64,000 nucleotides of DNA from Sphingomonas citricola (GCF_019429535.1 NZ_JAHXZM010000002.1:669387-733386), one strand, 5' to 3'; positions 29,152-37,779 are shown, counted from the stretch's first letter. The notes: generated from the sequence alone by a model not told the origin. A program made the numbers and translations.

Positions 29152-30318
29152 GTGACCGCACTCGCACCCTGGGCGTCGTCGCCCCGCGCCAGCCGCGGGC
29201 GGCTCCACGCCGAACCGGGCGCGGCCGAGCGCGGCCCGCGCGATGCATTCCAGCGCGATCGCGACCGGGTCATCCACTCGATCAGCTTTCGCCGGCTGCG
29301 TCATAAGACGCAGGTGTTCATGGCGCCCGATGGCGACCATTTCCGCGTTCGCCTGACGCACAGTATCGAGGTCGCGCAGATCGGCCGCACGATCTCGCGT
29401 GCGCTCGGGCTCAACGAGGATCTGACCGAGGCGCTTTGCCTCGCGCATGACATCGGGCATCCCCCCTTCGGGCACGCGGGCGAGGAGGCGTTGGAGCGCG
29501 CGCTGGCGGGGAAGGGCGGCTTCGATCACAACGGGCATACGCTGCGCACGTTGATGATGCTCGAGCGGCCTTATCCGCGCTACGCCGGTCTTAACCTGAC
29601 GTGGGAAACGCTGGAGGGGCTTGCCAAGCACAACGGCCCGATCTTCGCACCCAATTGGGCGCTCGCGGAGGCGGATGCCGAAGCCCGGCTCGAACTGACC
29701 AGCTATGCCTCGCTCGAGGCGCAGGTCGCGGCGCTCGCCGACGATATCGCGTACGACAATCACGACATCGACGATGGTCTGCGCGCCGGGCTGCTGTCGA
29801 TCGATCAGTTATGCGAGGTACCGCTCGTCGCGCGCGGGTGGGCAATCGCGCGGCGTGACTTCGCCGACCTCGGCGACGATCGCCTGCACGGGGAGGTGAT
29901 CCGCAGCCAGATCGGCGCGATGGTCAACGACCTGATCGCGGAAACACGGCAACGGATCCACGCCTCCGGGGTCGCGAGCGTCGATGACGTACGCGCCGCT
30001 GGTCGCGCGCTGGTCGGCTTCTCCGCCGACATGGCAGCCGATGAGCGGCGGTTGAAGGCCTTCATGTACGCCAATCTCTACCACCATCCGCGCCAATTGG
30101 CTGCCGCGGCCGCCGCCGATCACGTCATCGACGGACTGTTCGCCGCCTATCATGCCGACCCGTCGCTGCTGCCCGAGGAATGGCGTATCCGTCTTCCCGA
30201 TGCCGAACCGTATCTCAGCCGCCATATCGCCGATTTCATCGCGGGCATGACTGACCGCTACGCCGTCTCGCGCTATCGCGAAGTAGTCGGCCCGATCGAC
30301 CTGCCCGAGGGTTTCTGA
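29152..30318 (+). CDS. dgt: dGTPase-like HD domain triphosphohydrolase
   Basis: 388 residues of the deoxyguanosinetriphosphate triphosphohydrolase-like family, which cleaves dNTPs to the nucleoside and triphosphate. [24 protein letters not shown] is the family N-terminal signature, and the HD metal site is formed by [27 protein letters not shown] and [17 protein letters not shown] 29152 follows the SPOR gene by 25 bp. Many Alphaproteobacteria place this gene beside argS, as here. The specificity (dGTP or any dNTP) cannot be read from the sequence. Confidence 0.92.
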   Translation: MTALAPWASSPRASRGRLHAEPGAAERGPRDAFQRDRDRVIHSISFRRLRHKTQVFMAPDGDHFRVRLTHSIEVAQIGRTISRALGLNEDLTEALCLAHDIGHPPFGHAGEEALERALAGKGGFDHNGHTLRTLMMLERPYPRYAGLNLTWETLEGLAKHNGPIFAPNWALAEADAEARLELTSYASLEAQVAALADDIAYDNHDIDDGLRAGLLSIDQLCEVPLVARGWAIARRDFADLGDDRLHGEVIRSQIGAMVNDLIAETRQRIHASGVASVDDVRAAGRALVGFSADMAADERRLKAFMYANLYHHPRQLAAAAAADHVIDGLFAAYHADPSLLPEEWRIRLPDAEPYLSRHIADFIAGMTDRYAVSRYREVVGPIDLPEGF

Positions 30319-30328
30319 CGCAAACGAG

Positions 30329-30363
30329 AACGGCGCCCGCTCGCGAGAGCGGACGCCGTTTGA
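30329..30363 (+). terminator. Rho-independent terminator between dgt and the 30398-30688 gene
   Basis: A 14-bp stem with one mismatch, AACGGCGCCCGCTC (30329-30342) with GAGCGGACGCCGTT (30347-30360), encloses a GCGA loop and is followed by TTTGATT. It lies between convergent genes, so it can serve both, best on the plus strand. A short direct repeat of GATTGGCCCGGG (30362-30373, 30378-30389) follows. Confidence 0.75.
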
Positions 30364-30397
30364 TTGGCCCGGGGTTCGATTGGCCCGGGCGGGCAGA

Positions 30398-30688
30398 TCA
30401 GTTCGCGGCAGCGGCGCTCGCGACGATGTTGCCCTTGGCGCGGAACGACACCGGATAGCCGTTGGTCGTACCACGCACGCGGTCACCGTCGACCAGCAGG
30501 CGGAACTTCTCGCGGCTGCCAACCTCGTGACCTTCGATCAGCGTCTTGCCGTTGTCGCGCGCGGTCTCGGTGTAGACGTAGGTGCGCCCCTCGTGCGTGA
30601 AGGTCTGCTGCGCCGGCTCGGCCGCGATGCCGACGGTCGAGATGAGCGCGGCGGCGGCGGCAGCGGCGATGAACTTGATCTGGTGCAT
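30398..30688 (-). CDS. Small secreted protein, function unknown
   Basis: 96 residues. The ATG at 30688 gives a clean signal peptide (MHQIKFIAAAAAAALISTVGIAAEPA). The mature part of about 70 residues has EGRTYVYTETARDNGKTLIEGHEVGSREKFRLLVDGDRVRGTTNGYPVSF, a small all-beta looking domain without Cys. Homologues are, as I recall, common and unnamed in sphingomonads. Predicted periplasmic or secreted. It is divergent from argS across 258 bp that contain a 15-bp tandem repeat. The long frame continuing upstream of this ATG is the shadow of argS and is not part of the gene. Confidence 0.75.
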   Translation of the reverse strand: MHQIKFIAAAAAAALISTVGIAAEPAQQTFTHEGRTYVYTETARDNGKTLIEGHEVGSREKFRLLVDGDRVRGTTNGYPVSFRAKGNIVASAAAAN

Positions 30689-30821
30689 AAAGAAGGCTCC
30701 CGTGTTGATGGTCCCCAGTCGGACCTTGCAGCGCAATATATTTGGTGCAGTGCAGCACTCGCAAATGACTTGAGTGCGCGATCGATTGCAGCGGATGCAA
30801 TCGTTACCCGCACTGCCGGAC

Positions 30822-30896
30822 CGGGTCAGATCGGATCGGGTCAGATCGGATCGGGTCAGATCGGACCGGGTCAGATCGGGGCGGGTCGGACCGGGG
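30822..30896 (+). repeat. Tandem repeat, five copies of a 15-bp unit
   Basis: The unit CGGGTCAGATCGGAT starts at 30822 and repeats at 30837, 30852, 30867 and 30882. The first two copies are identical and the later ones drift (GGAC, GGGG endings). A short, partial sixth copy follows. The array lies in the 258-bp gap between the divergent small secreted gene and argS, 51 bp upstream of argS. Confidence 0.9.
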
Positions 30897-30946
30897 CGGG
30901 GCGAGCTTTTGCGTGTGCGCCGTCCTTCGTCTAAGGCCGCGCCGCT

Positions 30947-32674
30947 ATGACATTGTATGCCCGCTTCGCCGCCCACGTGGGTGATGCGCTCGACGCGCTC
31001 GTCGCCGCCGGAGACCTGCCGGCTGATCTTGATCGCCGCAACGTGACGGTGGAGCCGCCGCGCGACGCGACGCACGGCGATCTCGCCACCAACGCGGCGA
31101 TGGTGCTGGCGAAGCCTGCGAGAACAAACCCGCGCCAGTTGGCCGAGAAGATCGCGGCGCAGCTGGCCGCGCTCCCTAGCGTCGTTGCCGCCGACGTCGC
31201 TGGACCAGGCTTCATCAATTTGCGGCTGTCCGACGACACGTGGCGTGACGAACTGCGCGCGGTCGCCGCCGCCGGTGCCGATTACGGCCGGTCGCGGGTG
31301 GGTGAGGGCGTCAGCGTCAACGTCGAGTATGTGTCGGCCAACCCGACCGGCCCGATGCACATGGGCCATTGCCGCGGCGCGGTCGTCGGCGATTCGCTTG
31401 CCAACCTGCTTGCCTTCGCCGGGCACCGCGTGATCCGCGAATATGTCATCAACGACGCAGGCAGCCAGGTCGACGTGCTCGCGCGCTCCGCGCACATCCG
31501 CTACCGCGAGGCGCTGGGCGAGGATGTCGGCGCGATCCCCGAGGGGCTCTACCCCGGCGATTATCTCGTCCCCGTCGGCCAGGCGCTCGCCGCCGAGTTC
31601 GGCGATCGGTACGTGTCGGCGCCCGAGGCCGATTGGCTGATCCCGTTCCGCACGCGCGCGGTCGATGCGATGATGGCGCTCATCAAGGCCGATCTCGCGC
31701 TGCTCGGCATCCACCACGACGTCTTCGCATCCGAGGCGGCGCTACAGGCGGCGGGCAAGCCCGAAGAGGCCGAGGCGTGGTTGCGCGCGCGCGACCTCGT
31801 CTACGACGGGGTGCTCGAGGCGCCCAAGGGCGAGACGCCCGACGACTGGGAGCCGGTCGAGCTGCCGCTGTTCCGCTCGACCCGCTTCGGCGACGATCAG
31901 GATCGCCCGATCAAGAAGTCGAACGGCAGCTGGACCTATTTCGGCGCCGACATGGCGTATCACTTCCAGAAGGCGCAGTCGGCCGATCAGCTGATCGATA
32001 TCTGGGGCGCCGACCATGCCGGTACCGTGAAACGCATCCAGGCGGCGGTCGCCGCGCTGACGGAAGGGCGAACCCGCTTCGACGTGAAGCTCGTACAGAT
32101 GGTCCGCCTGCTGCGCGCCGGCGAGCCGGTCAAGATGAGCAAGCGCGCGGGCAATTTCGTCACGCTCGCCGACGTGGTGCGCGAGGTCGGCAAGGACGTG
32201 GTGCGCTTCACCATGCTCACCCGCCGCGCCGACGCGCAGATGGATTTCGACTTCGCTAAGGTGGTCGAGGCATCGAAAGACAATCCCGTCTTCTACGTCC
32301 AATATGCGCACGCGCGCGTCGCCTCGCTCCACCGCCGCGCGGCCGAGGCGGGGATCGCGGCGGAGGGGGCGGATTTGTCCCGGCTTGATACGGAGGAGCT
32401 GTCGCTGGTGAAGCTGGCGGCGCAATTCCCGCGCGTCGTCGAAACTGCGGCGGCAGCGCGCGAGCCGCACCGAATCGCCTTCTATCTGTACGACTTGGCG
32501 GCGGAATTTCACGCCGCGTGGAACGTCGGTAACGACCGCCCCGATCGCCGCTACCTGATCGCCGACGATCACGCGGTCACCGCTGCACGCCTGTCCTTGG
32601 CGGCGGGCATCGGACAGATTATTCGCAATGGCCTCTCCATCATGGGCGTGGAGGCGGTATCGGAGATGCATTGA
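30947..32674 (+). CDS. argS: Arginyl-tRNA synthetase
   Basis: 575 residues, class I synthetase charging tRNA-Arg. The N-terminal tRNA D-loop-binding domain is at about residues 1-110 (PRDATHGDLATNAAMVLAK). The HIGH-type motif is PMHMGHCRGAVVGDSL near 125. The KMSKS-type loop appears as VKMSKRAGNFVTL near 395; that lysine is absent from many ArgRS, so its presence is worth noting. The DALR anticodon-binding domain ends the protein (ARLSLAAGIGQIIRNGLSIMGVEA). The start follows the tandem repeat by 51 bp. Its stop overlaps the next gene (TGATG). Confidence 0.96.
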   Translation: MTLYARFAAHVGDALDALVAAGDLPADLDRRNVTVEPPRDATHGDLATNAAMVLAKPARTNPRQLAEKIAAQLAALPSVVAADVAGPGFINLRLSDDTWRDELRAVAAAGADYGRSRVGEGVSVNVEYVSANPTGPMHMGHCRGAVVGDSLANLLAFAGHRVIREYVINDAGSQVDVLARSAHIRYREALGEDVGAIPEGLYPGDYLVPVGQALAAEFGDRYVSAPEADWLIPFRTRAVDAMMALIKADLALLGIHHDVFASEAALQAAGKPEEAEAWLRARDLVYDGVLEAPKGETPDDWEPVELPLFRSTRFGDDQDRPIKKSNGSWTYFGADMAYHFQKAQSADQLIDIWGADHAGTVKRIQAAVAALTEGRTRFDVKLVQMVRLLRAGEPVKMSKRAGNFVTLADVVREVGKDVVRFTMLTRRADAQMDFDFAKVVEASKDNPVFYVQYAHARVASLHRRAAEAGIAAEGADLSRLDTEELSLVKLAAQFPRVVETAAAAREPHRIAFYLYDLAAEFHAAWNVGNDRPDRRYLIADDHAVTAARLSLAAGIGQIIRNGLSIMGVEAVSEMH

Positions 32675-33402
32675 TGGCGACCTCGGATCAGTTCGAGCGC
32701 GACGAGGACCGGCTGCCGTGGCTGGAAACGGTCGAACCCGACGAGCCGCATCGCTCGGGCGGCGGGCGCATCGTGCTCCTGGTCCTGCTCGCCATGTTGA
32801 TCCTCGGCGGCGTCATCTTCGGCCTCTACCGTCTGCAGGCAGGGCGTGGCGCCGACGGGTCGGGCGAACTGATCGCGGCGCAGGAAGGCGACTACAAGAT
32901 CAAGCCCGAAGATCCCGGCGGGTTGAAGGTCGACGGCGAGGGTGACGCCGCGATCGCGACCAGCGCGGGCGCCAATCCGAACGGCTCGATCGACCTGAAA
33001 GCGGTGCCCGAGGCACCGATCAGCGGCACGCGCCGTGCCGTACCCGCCGCCCAGAACCACGCCGGCGCTGCCTCCGCCAGTGTCGCGGTCCCCGCCGCCA
33101 CCGCGCCGCTGCGCGCGCAGCGGCCGATGAGCGCACCCGTCGCCGCGGTGCCCGGTGCCGGGTCGGGCGGCAGCCTCGTGCAGCTGGGCGCGTTCCCGAG
33201 CGAAGCCACCGCGAATGCGGCGTGGAGCGCGGTTGCCAAGCGGTTCAGCTACGTCGCGCCGCTTGGCAAGGACGTGCAAAAGGCCGAGGTCAACGGCCGC
33301 ACCGTATACCGCCTGCGCGTCAACGCGGGCAGCGCCAATGCCGCGGCCGACATCTGCGGCCGGTTGAAGGTCGCGGGCGAGAGCTGCTTCGTCACCAGCT
33401 GA
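32674..33402 (+). CDS. SPOR domain membrane protein
   Basis: 242 residues. A short cytoplasmic start rich in acidic residues leads to one membrane helix (IVLLVLLAMLILGGVIFGLY, about residues 31-50), a periplasmic Ala/Pro linker, then a C-terminal SPOR domain (GGSLVQLGAFPSEATANAAWSAVAKRFSYVAPLGKDVQKAEVNGRTVYRLRV) with two Cys near the end (ICGRLKVAGESCFV). SPOR domains bind denuded septal glycan. The ATG is overlapped by the argS stop (TGATG), and nagZ follows. The arrangement argS-SPOR-nagZ-scpA-scpB-tat is common in Alphaproteobacteria. Confidence 0.9.
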   Translation: MATSDQFERDEDRLPWLETVEPDEPHRSGGGRIVLLVLLAMLILGGVIFGLYRLQAGRGADGSGELIAAQEGDYKIKPEDPGGLKVDGEGDAAIATSAGANPNGSIDLKAVPEAPISGTRRAVPAAQNHAGAASASVAVPAATAPLRAQRPMSAPVAAVPGAGSGGSLVQLGAFPSEATANAAWSAVAKRFSYVAPLGKDVQKAEVNGRTVYRLRVNAGSANAAADICGRLKVAGESCFVTS

Positions 33403-33466
33403 TCGGTCCGCCGGGCGACGTGAGGGCGGGTTTCGCGACCCGCCCGTTTGGCGTAACCGCTGCGCC

Positions 33467-34468
33467 ATGAAGCCCGTCATCTTCGGCCTGTCCGGGCCGC
33501 TTCTCACCGCGGACGAACGCGCTTTCTTCGCCGAGGCGCGTCCCGCCGGCTACATCCTGTTCAAGCGCAACGCCGAGAACCGAGCGCAACTGCGCGCGCT
33601 GACCGATAGTCTGCGCGAGATCGAGGGACGCGACGACGTCGCGATTCTTGTCGACCAGGAGGGGGGACGTGTCGCGCGGCTCGGTCCGCCCGAATGGCCG
33701 GCCTTCCCCGCCGGTCCGGCCTTCGACGCATTATACGAGCGCGCGCCGATGTCGGGGATCGAGGCCGCGCGCGCCAACGCGCACGCGCTCGGGCTGATGC
33801 TGTCCGAGGTCGGCATCACCGTGAACTGCCTGCCGCTGCTCGACGTCGCGCGTGCCGACACGACCGAGGCGATCGCGTGCCGCGCCTACGGGCACGAGCC
33901 GATGCGTGTCGCCGCGATGGGGCGCGCGACGTTGGAGGGGCTGCGCGCGGGCGGCGTGGTCGGGGTGATGAAGCACATGCCGGGCCACGGCCGCGCGCTC
34001 GCCGATTCGCACCACCATTTGCCGACCGTCACCGCCTCGGTCGACGATCTGGACGACGACCTCGCCCCATTCCGCGCGCTCGCGGGCGCGCCGATGGGGA
34101 TGACCAGCCACATCGTCTACGAAGCATGGGACGCGCATCGCCCCGCGACGCTGTCACCGATCGTCATCGAACGGGTGATTCGCGGCACGATCGGGTTCGA
34201 CGGCCTGCTGATGACCGACGACATCGACATGAAGGCGCTGTCGGGCACCCCGGCGGAAAAGGCGCGCGGGGCGATCGACGCGGGCTGCGACGTGGTGCTC
34301 GACTGCTGGGCCCGCATGAACGAGATGCAGCAGATCGCAGGCGCGCTGCCCGACATCACGCCGCGCGCGCGCGAACGGCTCGACGCGGCGATGGCAAGCG
34401 TCGCCGCGCCCGCGGGTGATTTTGCCGAGCTCATCGCAAAGCGCGACGCACTGCTGGCGCTCGCCTGA
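33467..34468 (+). CDS. nagZ: Beta-N-acetylhexosaminidase
   Basis: 333 residues, glycoside hydrolase family 3. In the cytoplasm it removes GlcNAc from anhydro-muropeptides in peptidoglycan recycling. FKRNAENRAQLRALTDSL, DQEGGRVARLGPPEWPAFPAG, CLPLLDVARADTTE and KHMPGHGRALADSHHHLPTV (with the conserved KH and the His/Asp of the acid-base loop) are present, as is the nucleophile region GLLMTDDIDMKALSG. Located with the SPOR gene upstream and scpA downstream. Confidence 0.95.
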   Translation: MKPVIFGLSGPLLTADERAFFAEARPAGYILFKRNAENRAQLRALTDSLREIEGRDDVAILVDQEGGRVARLGPPEWPAFPAGPAFDALYERAPMSGIEAARANAHALGLMLSEVGITVNCLPLLDVARADTTEAIACRAYGHEPMRVAAMGRATLEGLRAGGVVGVMKHMPGHGRALADSHHHLPTVTASVDDLDDDLAPFRALAGAPMGMTSHIVYEAWDAHRPATLSPIVIERVIRGTIGFDGLLMTDDIDMKALSGTPAEKARGAIDAGCDVVLDCWARMNEMQQIAGALPDITPRARERLDAAMASVAAPAGDFAELIAKRDALLALA

Positions 34469-34478
34469 GCGTCGGCGC

Positions 34479-35207
34479 GTGGGCGTGCCCGAGCAACTGC
34501 TGCTCGACCTCGACGGATGGGAGGGCCCGCTCGACGTTCTGCTCGGGCTCGCGCGCGCGCAAAAGGTTGATCTCAAGCAGATTTCGATCCTCGCGCTGGT
34601 CGAGCAATATCTCGCCTATATCGAGCGTGCGCGGCGGACGAAGCTCGAACTCGCCGCCGATTATCTCGTGATGGCGGCGTGGCTGGCGTATCTCAAAAGC
34701 GCGCTGCTGCTGCCGCGCGATCCCGCGGTCGAACCCGATCCGGAGGAACTCGCGCTGCGGCTCCAGCTCCGGCTCGAGCGGCTCGACGCGATGCGCGACG
34801 CGGGCGCACGATTGATGGCGCGCGACCGTCTGGGGCGCGACGTGTTTCGTCGCGGCGCGCCCGAGGGGTTGCGCACCGTGCGCCGCCACGCCTGGACCGC
34901 GAACCTCTACGACCTGATCGCGGCATATGGGCAGGTGAGCGCACGTACCCGCCCGGTCATGCACGTGGTGCAGGACCGAGAGGTGATGACGCTCGACGTC
35001 GCGCTGGCAATGGTGGCGGCGATGGTCGGGGCCGCGGTCGAGTGGCACGCGATCGAGCGGTTCCTGCCCGCGGCCGCGTCCGGGCAATTCCGCCGGTCGG
35101 CACTCGCATCCTCGTTCCTCGCCGCGCTCGAACTCGCACGGCAGGGCAGGGTGGAGTTGCGCCAGAGCGAGGCGTTCGCACCGCTCTACCTGCGCGCGCC
35201 TGCGTGA
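34479..35207 (+). CDS. scpA: Segregation and condensation protein A
   Basis: 242 residues, kleisin that joins SMC and ScpB in the chromosome condensin complex. The N-terminal kleisin part is [35 protein letters not shown] and [21 protein letters not shown]; the C-terminal winged helix has [29 protein letters not shown] 34479 is 10 bp after the nagZ stop; GTG 34485 is an alternative. It is overlapped by scpB at 35204. Confidence 0.95.
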   Translation: MGVPEQLLLDLDGWEGPLDVLLGLARAQKVDLKQISILALVEQYLAYIERARRTKLELAADYLVMAAWLAYLKSALLLPRDPAVEPDPEELALRLQLRLERLDAMRDAGARLMARDRLGRDVFRRGAPEGLRTVRRHAWTANLYDLIAAYGQVSARTRPVMHVVQDREVMTLDVALAMVAAMVGAAVEWHAIERFLPAAASGQFRRSALASSFLAALELARQGRVELRQSEAFAPLYLRAPA

Positions 35208-35800
35208 CCCCGCCCGACGACATCGTCCGCGCGGTCGAGGCGGTCCTGTTCGCCGCGACCGAACCGCTGTCGGCGGACGCGATCCGCTCGTTCGTCGGCC
35301 CGTGCGATATCGACGCCGTGCTGTCCCGCCTCGTCGCCGAATATGCCGGCCGCGGGTTCATGCCGGTCGAGCGCGGCGGCCGCTGGCATTTTCAGACAGC
35401 GCCCGACCTCGCGCATCTGCTGCGGCGCGACCGGGAGGATCAACGACGCCTCAGCCGCGCCGCGATCGAGACGCTGGCGATCATCGCCTATCACGAACCC
35501 GTCAGTCGCGCCGAGATCGAGGCGATCCGCGGCGTGCAGATCTCGCGTGGCACGCTCGATGTCCTGATGGAGGCGGGGTGGGTGCGCCCGGCTGGGCGCC
35601 GCGAAGTGCCGGGGCGACCATTGACCTTCGCGACGACGCCCGAATTCCTCGCCCATTTCGGGCTTGCCTCGCGACGCGACCTGCCCGGTATCGCCGACCT
35701 GCGCGCCGCCGGACTACTCGATCCCGTCGATCTCGCCGCCGAACAGGCGGAAGGCACCGCGGTGCAGGTCGTGGTAGCAAAGCGCGACGAGGACGATTAG
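35204..35800 (+). CDS. scpB: Segregation and condensation protein B
   Basis: 198 residues, partner of ScpA with two winged-helix domains. Recognisable stretches are [83 protein letters not shown] and the [19 protein letters not shown] segment. GTG 35204 overlaps the scpA stop by 4 bp, so the pair is probably translated together in a set ratio. Confidence 0.95.
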   Translation: MTPPDDIVRAVEAVLFAATEPLSADAIRSFVGPCDIDAVLSRLVAEYAGRGFMPVERGGRWHFQTAPDLAHLLRRDREDQRRLSRAAIETLAIIAYHEPVSRAEIEAIRGVQISRGTLDVLMEAGWVRPAGRREVPGRPLTFATTPEFLAHFGLASRRDLPGIADLRAAGLLDPVDLAAEQAEGTAVQVVVAKRDEDD

Positions 35801-35826
35801 ATGGGAATCGAATAGGAGATCACGTC

Positions 35827-36066
35827 ATGGGCAGCTTCAGCCTTCCGCATATCCTCGTGCTCGCGGTGATCGCGATCCTGCTGCTCGGTGGCGGGCGTTT
35901 TTCCGCCATGATGGGTGATGTCGCCAAGGGTGTAAAAAGCTTCAAGAAGGGCATGGCCGAGGAGGACGACGATACGCCCAGCCGTCCCAAGCCGCGCATC
36001 GAGGCGCAGTCGTCGGCGCATCCCGCCTATGAGCGCGACGCCGACCGCGTCCGCGAGGATCGCTGA
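35827..36066 (+). CDS. tatA: Twin-arginine translocase subunit TatA
   Basis: 79 residues. N-terminal membrane helix ([17 protein letters not shown]) followed by the amphipathic helix ([22 protein letters not shown]) and a charged tail, the standard TatA form. TatA oligomers form the passage for folded proteins in the Tat system. The ATG at 35827 follows GAATAGGAGATCACG, a good ribosome-binding site. First gene of tatABC, 26 bp after scpB. Confidence 0.95.
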   Translation: MGSFSLPHILVLAVIAILLLGGGRFSAMMGDVAKGVKSFKKGMAEEDDDTPSRPKPRIEAQSSAHPAYERDADRVREDR

Positions 36067-36095
36067 CGCTTCCTGATCCAACAGCGACGCGCTGA

Positions 36096-36578
36096 ATGTT
36101 CGATATCGCTCCGTCCGAATTTCTGCTGGTCGCGTTCATCGCGCTGGTGGTGATCGGCCCCAAGGACCTGCCCAAGGCGCTGCGCGTCGTCGGCTATTGG
36201 GTCGGGCGCGCGCGCGCCGTCGGTCGCCAGTTCCGCTCCGGTTTCGACGAGATGGTCCGCGAGGCCGAACTCGCCGAGATGGAGAAGAAGTGGAAGGAGG
36301 AAAACGAGCGGATCATGCGCGAGCATGCGACGCCCGCGATCGATCACGCTACCGGGCAGGGTCCCGTCGATACGGCGTTGCCACCGCCGTCCTCGTCGCA
36401 CGATGATCCCCCGCCGGTGATGGTCGCGCAGCCGCAGATGATCGAGCATCCGCACGGCGTCGCGGCCGACAAGCCGGACGCGACGTCCACGGACGCGCAT
36501 CGCCCGGCCAGCACCGGTGACGAGAACGAGGGCGAGCCTGCGCGGAGCTCCGCCATCATCGACAGGGCATCATCGTGA
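36096..36578 (+). CDS. tatB: Twin-arginine translocase subunit TatB
   Basis: 160 residues. MFDIAPSEFLLVAFIALVVIGPKDLPKALRVVG is the TatB-type N-terminus with the conserved Glu in the first helix and the GP hinge, followed by a long amphipathic region (GRQFRSGFDEMVREAELAEMEKKW) and a low-complexity tail. TatB with TatC recognises twin-arginine signal peptides. The stop overlaps the tatC GTG. Confidence 0.95.
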   Translation: MFDIAPSEFLLVAFIALVVIGPKDLPKALRVVGYWVGRARAVGRQFRSGFDEMVREAELAEMEKKWKEENERIMREHATPAIDHATGQGPVDTALPPPSSSHDDPPPVMVAQPQMIEHPHGVAADKPDATSTDAHRPASTGDENEGEPARSSAIIDRASS

Positions 36579-37342
36579 GCGACGAACTCGACCAGTCGCG
36601 CGCGCCCTTGCTCGACCATCTGCTCGAGCTGCGGCGGCGCTTGCTCTACTGCATCGCCGCGATCGCGATCGCGTTCTTCGTCTGCTGGTATTTCGCCGAG
36701 GACATCTTCGCCTTCCTCGTCCAGCCGCTGCTCCACGCCGGGCAGAAGACGGTGATCTACACGCAGATTTTCGAGGCGTTCTTCGTTCAGGTGAAGGTTG
36801 CGTTCTTCTCGGCGATGATGCTGTCGTTCCCGGTGATCGCCAATCAATTGTGGCAATTCGTCGCGCCCGGCCTCTACCGCAAGGAAAAGCGCGCGTTGCT
36901 GCCGTTCCTGCTCGCGACCCCCGTTCTGTTCCTGACCGGCGCGGCGATGGCCTATTACGTGGCGGTGCCGATGGCGCTGCATTTCCTCCTCGGCTACACC
37001 GGGATGGTGGGCGGCGTTCAGCAGCAGGCGCTGCCCGCGGTCGGCAACTATCTGTCGTTCATCATGCAGTTTTTGTTCGGCTTCGGCGCGGCGTTCTTGC
37101 TGCCGGTGCTGCTGATGCTGCTGGAGCGCGCGGGGGTGGTGACGCGCAAGCAATTGATCGCCGCGCGGCGCTACGCCATCGTCGGCGCGTTCGCGATCGC
37201 GGCGGTGCTGACCCCGCCCGATGTCGGGTCGCAGCTCCTCCTCGCGATCCCGCTCGTCATCCTCTACGAACTCGCGATCGTCGGGATCTGGTTCACCGAG
37301 CGACGCCGCGCGCGTGAGGCCGAGGCCGAAGCGGCCGCCTGA
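36575..37342 (+). CDS. tatC: Twin-arginine translocase subunit TatC
   Basis: 255 residues, six membrane helices. The signature RAPLLDHLLELRRRLLY at the N-terminus, EAFFVQVKVAFFSAMMLSFPVIANQLWQFVAPGLYRKEKR and FGFGAAFLLPVLLMLL fit the family. TatC is the core receptor for RR signal peptides in the inner membrane. GTG 36575 overlaps tatB. A convergent terminator follows at 37408. Confidence 0.96.
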   Translation: MSDELDQSRAPLLDHLLELRRRLLYCIAAIAIAFFVCWYFAEDIFAFLVQPLLHAGQKTVIYTQIFEAFFVQVKVAFFSAMMLSFPVIANQLWQFVAPGLYRKEKRALLPFLLATPVLFLTGAAMAYYVAVPMALHFLLGYTGMVGGVQQQALPAVGNYLSFIMQFLFGFGAAFLLPVLLMLLERAGVVTRKQLIAARRYAIVGAFAIAAVLTPPDVGSQLLLAIPLVILYELAIVGIWFTERRRAREAEAEAAA

Positions 37343-37407
37343 ACGAGAATTGATAGGCCCAGGCTAAAATCGCCCGCTAGGTGAGGTCACCACCGGACGC
37401 GGACACG

Positions 37408-37443
37408 GAAAGAGCGACCGACCCCCGTCGACCGCTCTCTTTC
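37408..37443 (+). terminator. Terminator between tatC and the entericidin-like gene
   Basis: GAAAGAGCG (37408-37416) can pair with CGCTCTCTTTC (37433-37443) with a two-base bulge, and inner GAC/GTC pairs extend the stem. It sits between convergent genes and runs into TTTCTCG on the plus strand, so it can end tatC transcription; on the other strand it ends the small lipoprotein gene. Confidence 0.6.
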
Positions 37444-37459
37444 TCGCCTGCCGAGAGTT

Positions 37460-37594
37460 TTACTTGGCGTCGTTCGCGGTCTTCGCCACCGTGTTGCCGG
37501 CCGACGATACATCCTTGCCCGCGCCCTCGATGGTGTTGCACGCCCCGAGGACGAGTGCACTGGCGAGGGTCACGGCTGCCACGATCTTACGCAT
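37460..37594 (-). CDS. Entericidin A/B family small lipoprotein
   Basis: 44 residues, too short for many ORF cut-offs. MRKIVAAVTLASALVLGACNT is a signal peptide with a lipobox (LGAC, lipid-modified Cys at residue 19), followed by IEGAGKDVSSAGNTVAKTANDAK, the entericidin pattern. Entericidins are small membrane lipoproteins, in E. coli a toxin/antidote pair under stationary-phase control. In Alphaproteobacteria such genes are often stress-induced. This copy sits beside the general stress locus, with GGAAC and CATT separated by 16 bp upstream on its strand (37655-37631), a near match to the EcfG promoter. Confidence 0.85.
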   Translation of the reverse strand: MRKIVAAVTLASALVLGACNTIEGAGKDVSSAGNTVAKTANDAK

Positions 37595-37630
37595 TGAATA
37601 TCTCCTGCTCGGCTAGATGCCTGCGGGTTC

Positions 37631-37655
37631 AATGTTCGCCCTGCGGCTTCGTTCC
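37631..37655 (-). promoter_or_regulatory. Possible EcfG-type promoter of the entericidin-like gene
   Basis: On the minus strand GGAAC (37655-37651), 16 bp, then CATT (37634-37631). The EcfG consensus is GGAAC, 16-17 bp, CGTT, so one base in the -10 differs. The gene starts 37 bp further on. Confidence 0.4.
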
Positions 37656-37687
37656 GCATGCGTGTCGATCGTGGGGGGAAGAAATAA

Positions 37688-37734
37688 GGCCCGAAAGCGT
37701 CACCGGGGGGGGGAGGGGTTGACGCTTCCGGGCC
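37688..37734 (-). terminator. Terminator of the nepR-phyP message with G-rich loop
   Basis: A 15-bp stem with one mismatch (GGCCCGAAAGCGTCA at 37688-37702, complement at 37720-37734) encloses a 17-base loop made almost only of G on the plus strand (nine G then four G) and so of C on the minus-strand RNA. On the minus strand it is followed by TTATTTCTT, a normal Rho-independent ending for phyP. Confidence 0.7.
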
Positions 37735-37738
37735 TATG

Positions 37739-37779
37739 TCGCGGACCGCGAGAGCGGGGGCGTTAGTCGCGGTCCGCGA
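37739..37779. repeat. Perfect 13-bp inverted repeat next to the phyP terminator
   Basis: TCGCGGACCGCGA at 37739-37751 and its exact complement at 37767-37779, 15 bp apart; each arm is itself nearly palindromic. Together with the hairpin at 37688-37734 this gives two strong stem-loops within 92 bp. The gap 37595-37881 holds no gene. Confidence 0.75.

Noticed and set aside
30689..31717. N-terminal extension of the small secreted protein (a 439-codon frame)
   Set aside because: The upstream part is antisense to argS and translates the 15-bp tandem repeat as a repeated RSDLT string. The signal peptide begins at ATG 30688.
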